From: JBFKQC01 sp041627895
Lineage (GTDB): Bacteria; Pseudomonadota; Alphaproteobacteria; Rhodobacterales; Rhodobacteraceae
Direction of reading: 5' to 3'
Length of the DNA: 9,462 bases
Assembly (NCBI GenBank): GCA_041627895.1
Contig: JBFKQC010000105.1
Span: 1-9,462, forward strand
A model generated the notes under the pieces. The model did no database searches. It saw only the letters and a list, made by a program, of their open reading frames with translations, and was not told the DNA's origin. The position numbers were made by a program, and so were the translations under genes. Positions 5,201 to 9,462 of this stretch are shown here, piece by piece; position 1 is the first letter of the stretch, and each line of letters begins with the position of its first letter.

Positions 5201-5709
5201 GCCTGCCGCCGCCACAGCACGCGCGCGGCACCGATCAGCACCGCCGGGAAACACGGCGTGTTCGCGGCCGACCTGAGCAGGGGCAGGCGCGAGGCGGCGC
5301 CGACCGCGGTCTCGCCGATGCCCCCCGCCGCCGGCGCCGGCAGGTCCGCCACCGCCGCGTTCTCGCGCAGGTCGAACCAGGCGCCGAGCGCCGCCACCGG
5401 GCCCAGCCCCAGCGCCGCGCGCCGCGCGAACAGCTGCCAGAACGCGAGGATCAGCGTGACCGCCAGCACGGGCGGATAGATGCGGTCGAGCAGCCGTTGC
5501 GGGCCCTCGTAATGCGCGTGCCCGGTCTCGCCCGGCGCGGCAAGGAACCCGCGCGCCTCGTCCGGCGAATAGCCCGGCGGCCGCAGATCGAACGGCGCGC
5601 GCCCGCCGGCGTCGGCCGCGATGATCGGCAGCGACCAGAGCACGATCGCGAGATACAGCCCCAGCGTCGCGGCGGCCAGCGCCCAGGTGATCCGGCGCAG
5701 GCCGGTCAC
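5197..5709 (-). CDS. Hypothetical membrane protein in the aroA-cmk operon
   Basis: A 170-residue protein of unknown function. A first hydrophobic segment (about residues 9-30, ALAAATLGLYLAIVLWSLPII) could be a membrane anchor and a second is at about 79-95 (PPVLAVTLILAFWQLFA). Between them lies a polar stretch with FDLRPPGYSPDEARGFLAA and YEGPQRLLDRIYP, followed by weaker hydrophobic regions (about 98-111 and 155-165). The pattern resembles uncharacterised Rhodobacterales membrane proteins I have seen, but I know no function. The GTG start at 5709 overlaps the GFA-type stop by 4 bp (GTGA) and its TGA overlaps the cmk ATG (ATGA), so it is probably translated by coupling to both neighbours. It may be in this operon for expression level only. 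Confidence 0.8.
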   Translation of the reverse strand: MTGLRRITWALAAATLGLYLAIVLWSLPIIAADAGGRAPFDLRPPGYSPDEARGFLAAPGETGHAHYEGPQRLLDRIYPPVLAVTLILAFWQLFARRAALGLGPVAALGAWFDLRENAAVADLPAPAAGGIGETAVGAASRLPLLRSAANTPCFPAVLIGAARVLWRRQA

Positions 5710-6107
5710 GGCACCATCGTCGTCAGGCCGGGGTCGCGCCCAGGCGCCTGGGGCAGCCCGTCGGCGATGGCGTAGTAATCGCCCTTGTCGGCGCAATGGA
5801 TGTGCCCGATCAGCCCGAGCCCGGTCGGGGTGTTCATCGTGCCCGCGTGGATCGACAGGTTCGCGCCGGGGCCGTCCCAGAACAGCGACGACCCGCAGAC
5901 CGGGCAGAAGCCGCGCCGCGCGGTGGCGCTCGAGACGTACCAGGCGACCTGTCCCGTGACCTGCACGCGCTCGCGCGGTGCCGAGGTGGCGGCGACGAAG
6001 TGGCCCGAGGTCTTGCGGCACTGCGCGCAGTGGCAGGCCACGACCGGGCGCAGCGGGCCGTCGACCCGGTAGCGCACCGCGCCGCAGAGACAGCCGCCCT
6101 CAGCCAT
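5706..6107 (-). CDS. GFA-family (glutathione-dependent formaldehyde-activating enzyme-like) zinc protein
   Basis: A 133-residue protein of the GFA/CENP-V family, small zinc-binding beta proteins. The name-giving enzyme was described as speeding the joining of formaldehyde and glutathione, but most members have no proven reaction. The cysteine pattern is complete: CLC at residues 6-8, CHCAQC at 25-30, and CPVC at 68-71 (FCPVCGSSLFW). Arg31-Lys32-Thr33-Ser34-Gly35 follows the second cluster as is common in the family. The ATG at 6107 lies inside the last codons of aroA (8-bp overlap) and its stop overlaps the next gene's GTG, so it sits within a tightly coupled operon. No formaldehyde-oxidation gene is nearby, so a role in formaldehyde metabolism should not be assumed. 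Confidence 0.9.
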   Translation of the reverse strand: MAEGGCLCGAVRYRVDGPLRPVVACHCAQCRKTSGHFVAATSAPRERVQVTGQVAWYVSSATARRGFCPVCGSSLFWDGPGANLSIHAGTMNTPTGLGLIGHIHCADKGDYYAIADGLPQAPGRDPGLTTMVP

Positions 6108-7452
6108 CGTCGCGGGTCAGCCGCGCGCCGAGCCCGGTCATCAGCGGCTCGAAGACCGGGAACGAGGTGGCGATCGGCCCGGCATCGTCGACCCCGATCG
6201 GCCGTTTCGCGGCCATCCCGGCGACGAGGAACGACATCGCGATCCGGTGGTCGAGCCGCGCCGCCGCGGTGCCGCCGCCCGGCAGCCCGCCGGGGCCGCG
6301 CCCGTGGACGATCAGCGTATCCTCGTCCTCTTCCACCGTCACGCCGCAGGCCTTTAGCCCGCGGGCCATCGCGTCGATCCGGTCGCTTTCCTTGACCCGC
6401 AATTCCTTCACGCCCCGCATCACCGTCCTGCCCTCGGCGCAGGCGGCGACGACGCTGAGGATCGGGTATTCGTCGATCATCGAGGGCGCGCGACCGGGCG
6501 CAACCTCGATGCCCCTGAGGTTCGGCGAGAACCGGGCGCGCAGGTCGGCCACCGGCTCGCCGCCCTCTTCGCGTTCGGCCTCGAACGTCAGGTCCGCCCC
6601 CATTTCGCTGAGCGTCGCGTACAGCCCTGCGCGGGTCGGGTTCAGCCCGATATTCGGCACCAGCACGTCCGAGCCCTGAACGATCAGCGCCGCGCAGACC
6701 GGGAACGCCGCAGAGGACGGATCGCGCGGCACCGCGATGGACTGCGGGCGCAGGTCCGGCTGGCCGGTCAGCGTGATGACGCGGCCCTCGTCGGTGGTCT
6801 CGGCCGCCACTTCGGCGCCGAACCCCGCCAGCATCCGCTCGGTATGGTCGCGCGTCGCCTCGCGCTCGATCACCACGGTCTGCCCGCGCGCGTTCAGCCC
6901 CGCCAGCAGCACCGCCGACTTGACCTGCGCCGAGGCCACCGGCAGCGCATAGCGCACCGGCACCGGATCGGCCGCGCCGACCACTGTCATCGGCAGCCGC
7001 CCGCCCCGGCGGCCATGGGACTGCGCGCCGAACAGCGCCATCGGGTCGGTGATCCGCCCCATCGGGAGCGCGCGCAGCGAGGCGTCGCCGGTGAAGGTCG
7101 CGGTGATCGGCGTGGTCGCCATCGCGCCCATGATCAGCCGCACGCCGGTGCCGGAATTGCCGCAGTCGATCACGTCCCCGGGTTCGGCGAAGCCGCCCAC
7201 GCCCACCCCGTGCACCGACCATTCGCCGCCGCCATGGCCGGTGACCTCGGCGCCGAAGGCACGCATCGCCTTGGCGGTGTCCAGCACGTCCTGGCCTTCC
7301 AGCAGGCCGGTGATCCGGGTCTCGCCGACGCTGAGCGCACCGAGGATCAGCGCGCGGTGGCTGATCGACTTGTCGCCCGGCACCTCGGCGGTGCCCGTGA
7401 GCCCGGTCACCGGGTGCGAGGTCATCGGGATGGCGGGGCCGTGGCCGGACAT
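6100..7452 (-). CDS. aroA: 3-phosphoshikimate 1-carboxyvinyltransferase (EPSP synthase), class II motifs
   Basis: A 450-residue cytosolic enzyme joining phosphoenolpyruvate and shikimate-3-phosphate, the sixth step to chorismate. Class II motifs are all present: GDKS (26-29), SAQVK (174-178), RDHTE (201-205) and NPTR (271-274). Catalytic and binding residues seen include Lys28, Asp327-Glu328 (IDEYP), the KESDR loop (354-358) and DHRIAM (401-406). In the PEP-site loop GNSGTGVR (98-105), Gly101 stands where glyphosate-tolerant CP4 has Ala100. I chose ATG at 7452 because GAGAGGAG lies just upstream; an ATG at 7500 opens the same frame without a matching site and with a poor lead. The stop overlaps the GFA gene. 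It appears to be the first gene of the operon running to cmk. Confidence 0.97.
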   Translation of the reverse strand: MSGHGPAIPMTSHPVTGLTGTAEVPGDKSISHRALILGALSVGETRITGLLEGQDVLDTAKAMRAFGAEVTGHGGGEWSVHGVGVGGFAEPGDVIDCGNSGTGVRLIMGAMATTPITATFTGDASLRALPMGRITDPMALFGAQSHGRRGGRLPMTVVGAADPVPVRYALPVASAQVKSAVLLAGLNARGQTVVIEREATRDHTERMLAGFGAEVAAETTDEGRVITLTGQPDLRPQSIAVPRDPSSAAFPVCAALIVQGSDVLVPNIGLNPTRAGLYATLSEMGADLTFEAEREEGGEPVADLRARFSPNLRGIEVAPGRAPSMIDEYPILSVVAACAEGRTVMRGVKELRVKESDRIDAMARGLKACGVTVEEDEDTLIVHGRGPGGLPGGGTAAARLDHRIAMSFLVAGMAAKRPIGVDDAGPIATSFPVFEPLMTGLGARLTRDDG

Positions 7453-7516
7453 GGGCGCTCCTCTCAGGGACAGGCTCGGTTTAGGCGCAGCGCCGCCCAA
7501 GGGAAAGCCCCCCGTC

Positions 7517-7536
7517 CTTCTTCTCGTCCCAAATAC
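7517..7536. repeat. CTTCTTCTCGTCCCAAATAC, resembling a recurrent Rhodobacterales intergenic motif
   Basis: This 20-bp sequence lies in the 96-bp gap between trmB and aroA. It has the form CTTCTTnnnnTCCCAAATAC that I associate with short motifs recurring between genes in Rhodobacterales. On the minus strand it reads GTATTTGGGA...AGAAG, directly after the trmB stop. Its function is not known to me, and the family assignment is from memory. Confidence 0.35.
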
Positions 7537-7548
7537 GCATGGCCCGCC

Positions 7549-8265
7549 CTATCCGGCCCGCCGGAACGTCAGGTAATGCGGCACCCGGCCCTCGCGCAGG
7601 GCCTTCTGCTCGTAGCGGGTCGAGGGCCAGCCGGGCCAGGGTGCGCGCCAGTCCGCGGGCCGCTCGGCCAGCCAGTCGAAGCCGGCCCGCGGCACTTCCG
7701 CCAGCGTCTGGCGCACGTAGTCGGGGATGTCGGTGGCGATCCTCAGTTCCGCGCCCGGCGCCATGGCGCGGGCCAGCGGCCGCAGGTGCCCGGGCGTGAC
7801 GAAGCGGCGCCTGTGGTGGCGCGCCTTCGGCCAGGGGTCGGGGTAGAGCAGGAACGCGCGCGCCAGCGACGCCGCGGGCAGCACGTCGAACAGATCGCGC
7901 GCGTCGCCGGGATGGATGCGGATGTTGCCGGCCGCTGCCCTGCGCAGCCGGGTCAGCAGCGTCGCGACGCCGTTGACGAAGGGCTCGCAGCCGATCAGGC
8001 CGACCTCGGGATGCGCCTGCGCCTGGTGGTGCAGGTGCTCGCCGCTACCGAACCCGATTTCCAGCCAGACCGGGCGGCCGCCGAAGATCGCCGCCAGGTC
8101 GAGCGGCGCGCGGTCCGGGTTGGCGTCCCGCTCGACCCCCTGCAGGCGCAGCCGCGGCAGATCCTCGTCCAGCGCCGCGCGCTGGGTCGGCTTCAGCGTC
8201 TTGCCGTGGCGCCGGCCGTAGAAGTTGCGCCAGGGCGCGCCCGAGGGTTGCCGGGGATCGTGCAT
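7549..8265 (-). CDS. trmB: tRNA (guanine-N7-)-methyltransferase
   Basis: A 238-residue SAM-dependent methyltransferase that makes m7G46 in the variable loop of tRNAs. The SAM-binding motif LEIGFGSGEHL is at 68-78. The family block LLYPDPWPKARHHRRRFV is at 139-156, followed by RIATDIPDYV (175-184) and STRYEQKALREG (215-226), which carry conserved tRNA- and substrate-binding residues. The N-terminal NFYGRRHGKTLKPTQ is the usual alphaproteobacterial start. The ATG at 8265 is the sensible start, but the ribosome-binding site is weak (TAGGCG). It reads toward aroA with a 96-bp gap and may contribute to that transcript. On its 5' side it is divergent from doxX. Confidence 0.96.
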   Translation of the reverse strand: MHDPRQPSGAPWRNFYGRRHGKTLKPTQRAALDEDLPRLRLQGVERDANPDRAPLDLAAIFGGRPVWLEIGFGSGEHLHHQAQAHPEVGLIGCEPFVNGVATLLTRLRRAAAGNIRIHPGDARDLFDVLPAASLARAFLLYPDPWPKARHHRRRFVTPGHLRPLARAMAPGAELRIATDIPDYVRQTLAEVPRAGFDWLAERPADWRAPWPGWPSTRYEQKALREGRVPHYLTFRRAG

Positions 8266-8330
8266 GGCGCCTAGCTACAGGCGGCCCCGGTCGGGATCAA
8301 CTCGGTCGCCGGGCGGCACGCGCGGCGCAA

Positions 8331-8350
8331 CTTGTGCATCCATGCACAAG
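8331..8350. promoter_or_regulatory. Perfect 20-bp palindrome between trmB and doxX
   Basis: CTTGTGCATCCATGCACAAG is a perfect 9-2-9 inverted repeat, 65 bp upstream of the trmB start and 97 bp upstream of the doxX start. TTGAAA (8356-8361) follows immediately on the plus strand and could be a -35 box, but I find no good -10 at the right distance. There is no T-run, so it is better read as an operator than as a terminator. The size and symmetry fit a dimeric helix-turn-helix regulator such as a MarR- or LysR-type protein, none of which is encoded in this window. Confidence 0.6.
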
Positions 8351-8447
8351 ATGCCTTGAAAACTTTGGAATGGTGCGCAGGTTCAGGATCGCCCATATGC
8401 GCCACGGGCCCCGATGCCGGGGCGAACAACGCGAAAGGGACACCCCG

Positions 8448-8876
8448 ATGACCAACCGATTGCAGACACTCGCCGCCCCCGCCGGGCGGCTCCTGCTGGC
8501 GCTGATCTTCATCACCGCCGGCGCGCAGAAAATCACCGGCTATGCCGGCACCCAGGGCTACATGGAAGCGATGGGCGTGCCGGGTGCGCTGCTGCCGCTG
8601 GTGATCCTGACCGAACTCGGCGGCGGCATCGCGCTGCTGCTCGGCTGGCAGACCCGCGCCGTGGCCTTCCTGCTGGCAGGCTTCAGCCTGCTCTCGGGGC
8701 TGATCTTCCACCTGATCCCGTCCTACGGGATGGAGGGCATGGCCGCGCAGGCCCTGATGATCAGCTTCATGAAGAACGTCTCGATCGCCGGGGGCATGCT
8801 GATGGTGGTGGCGCTCGGCGCCGGCGCCTGGTCGCTCGACGGGCGCGGCAAGGGCGGCGCCGCCGTGGCGGCATAG
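8448..8876 (+). CDS. DoxX family membrane protein
   Basis: A 142-residue integral membrane protein of the DoxX family. The N-terminal helix has the family pattern GRLLLALIFITAGAQKITGY (residues 13-32), followed by GTQGYMEAMGVPGALLPLVILTELGGGIALLLGW and two further hydrophobic stretches at about residues 68-85 and 107-127, giving the usual four-helix layout. I chose ATG at 8448 because GAAAGGGA (8433-8440) lies 7 bases upstream and the protein then begins like other DoxX proteins; a GTG frame from 8334 adds an unlikely basic leader. Family members are linked to redox homeostasis and sulfur or quinone metabolism, but most have no proven reaction. It is a single plus-strand gene between divergent trmB and a convergent Hint-domain gene 33 bp away. 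Confidence 0.92.
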   Translation: MTNRLQTLAAPAGRLLLALIFITAGAQKITGYAGTQGYMEAMGVPGALLPLVILTELGGGIALLLGWQTRAVAFLLAGFSLLSGLIFHLIPSYGMEGMAAQALMISFMKNVSIAGGMLMVVALGAGAWSLDGRGKGGAAVAA

Positions 8877-8909
8877 CACCCGCCCCCGGATCGCTTCGCG
8901 GCGCGGCCG

Positions 8910-9462
8910 TCAGGCCGCGGCGCGGCATCCGGACAGCGCGCGCCGCGCCTCGCCGACCGTCAGGCAGCGCCGCGCCGGGGCGCCGTTCAGGGCCTCGCCG
9001 GGGGCGGCGGCGAACATCGCCGCCAGCGCCCGGCGCTGCAGCGCGGTCAGCCCGCGGGTCACCATCGGGCCCAAGAGCAGCGACTCGGTCAGGCAGCCCT
9101 CGGCGCGGACCACCGCGTGCCAGTCCAGCGCGAAGTGGTGCCAGGCGACCCGCCGCCGCCCGGCCATGACGCGGATGCCCGGCAGGCCGGTCAGCGCCTT
9201 GGCGGGCACGAAGCATTCGCGCCCGAACGGCCCGGCAAGCTGGCCGCGCCCGCCGGCGAGGATGCGGTGCTGGGGCGAGACCACCAGGTCGCGCGCCGGC
9301 CGTCCGGGGCCGAGGGCGCCCGCGCGGATCAGCACCGGCCGGGCGCCGGGCGCGGCATCCTCCAGCGGCTGGTCGCGGCGGCTGGTCCAGCGCACCGGCA
9401 TCGGCCCGTGATCCAGCGTCATCACCAGATCACCCGGCACCAGCGCCTCCACCGCGCGCGGG
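8910..9462 (-). CDS. Hint-domain protein, C-terminal part (5' end outside window)
   Basis: The open frame enters from the right edge and ends with TGA at 8910-8912; about 183 residues are visible. The first visible part, RAVEALVPGDLVMTLDHGPMPVRWTSRR, is the start of a Hint (Hedgehog/intein) fold of the kind annotated Hint_2. LVVSPQHRILAGG has the conserved His block and CFVPAKAL follows. After the domain comes a Leu/Ala/Arg-rich tail ending GCRAAA. In Rhodobacterales such domains occur at the C-terminus of secreted or calcium-binding-repeat proteins and as stand-alone proteins. The nucleophile (Cys/Ser) expected upstream of the PVEAL block is outside the window, so autoprocessing cannot be judged. 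An internal GTG at the VEAL codon should not be taken as the start, because the domain clearly begins earlier. Confidence 0.85.
   Translation of the reverse strand, partial: PRAVEALVPGDLVMTLDHGPMPVRWTSRRDQPLEDAAPGARPVLIRAGALGPGRPARDLVVSPQHRILAGGRGQLAGPFGRECFVPAKALTGLPGIRVMAGRRRVAWHHFALDWHAVVRAEGCLTESLLLGPMVTRGLTALQRRALAAMFAAAPGEALNGAPARRCLTVGEARRALSGCRAAA

Noticed and set aside
6844..8274. 476-codon plus-strand open frame across aroA and trmB
   Set aside because: It runs antisense through two clear genes and their gap; the composition is arginine-rich and lacks domains.
8272..8301. trmB promoter TTGATC-17-TAGCTA on the minus strand
   Set aside because: Spacing is right, but the -10 matches consensus at only two positions.
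8356..8400. doxX promoter using TTGAAA (8356-8361)
   Set aside because: No TATA-like hexamer lies 15-19 bases downstream; CATATG at 8394-8399 is too far.
8334..8447. Upstream extension of doxX from a GTG inside the palindrome
   Set aside because: The leader is unlike DoxX proteins, and the ATG at 8448 has a well-spaced Shine-Dalgarno.
8902..8919. Hairpin CGCGGCC-GTCA-GGCCGCG between doxX and the Hint gene as a bidirectional terminator
   Set aside because: A 7-bp GC stem is present, but there is no T-run on either strand and it covers the Hint gene's stop codon; too weak to call.
1..9462. CRISPR array, transposase, integrase, tRNA or rRNA
   Set aside because: No evenly spaced repeats, no mobile-element protein motifs and no tRNA- or rRNA-like sequence were found by eye on either strand.

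Overview
The window is a GC-rich stretch of alphaproteobacterial chromosome, most likely from the Rhodobacterales (Paracoccaceae/Roseobacter relatives). The evidence is the aroA - cmk - rpsA block, an S1 protein N-terminus of the type I associate with this order, trmB nearby, a Hint-domain protein of the kind common there, and REP-like GC palindromes. No rRNA, tRNA, CRISPR array or transposase was seen.

Layout, low to high coordinate. Ribosomal protein S1 (rpsA, minus) is cut by the left edge. Upstream of it lies a non-coding stretch of about 360 bp with a clear minus-strand intrinsic terminator and a candidate promoter, which could be a small RNA or an attenuated rpsA leader. Next come two minus-strand metabolic genes: a RidA-family deaminase (1027-1398) and a long fused alpha/beta CoA-transferase (1527-3482). 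A 372-bp divergent intergenic region follows, with two separate dyad operators, a REP-like repeat and a possible 25-codon ORF. An ArsR-family regulator (plus, 3855-4553) converges on cmk.

The block cmk <- membrane protein <- GFA/DUF-type zinc protein <- aroA (4592-7452, minus) is tightly packed. Every junction overlaps (8, 4 and 4 bp), so it reads as one translationally coupled operon joining shikimate synthesis, nucleotide metabolism and two accessory genes. trmB (minus) lies upstream of aroA. doxX (plus) is divergent from trmB, with a perfect 20-bp palindrome between them. A Hint-domain protein (minus) is cut by the right edge and converges on doxX.

The main anomaly is that cmk and rpsA, which I expect to be neighbours, are separated by about 3.9 kb holding a regulator/CoA-transferase/RidA cassette. 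It looks like an accessory catabolic module set into a housekeeping operon. Its CoA-transferase carries Asp where the catalytic Glu of this family is expected. The AroA has all four class II EPSP synthase motifs but Gly at the position that is Ala in the glyphosate-tolerant CP4 enzyme. I see no convincing wholly new system; the cassette and its control sites are the part most worth a second look.
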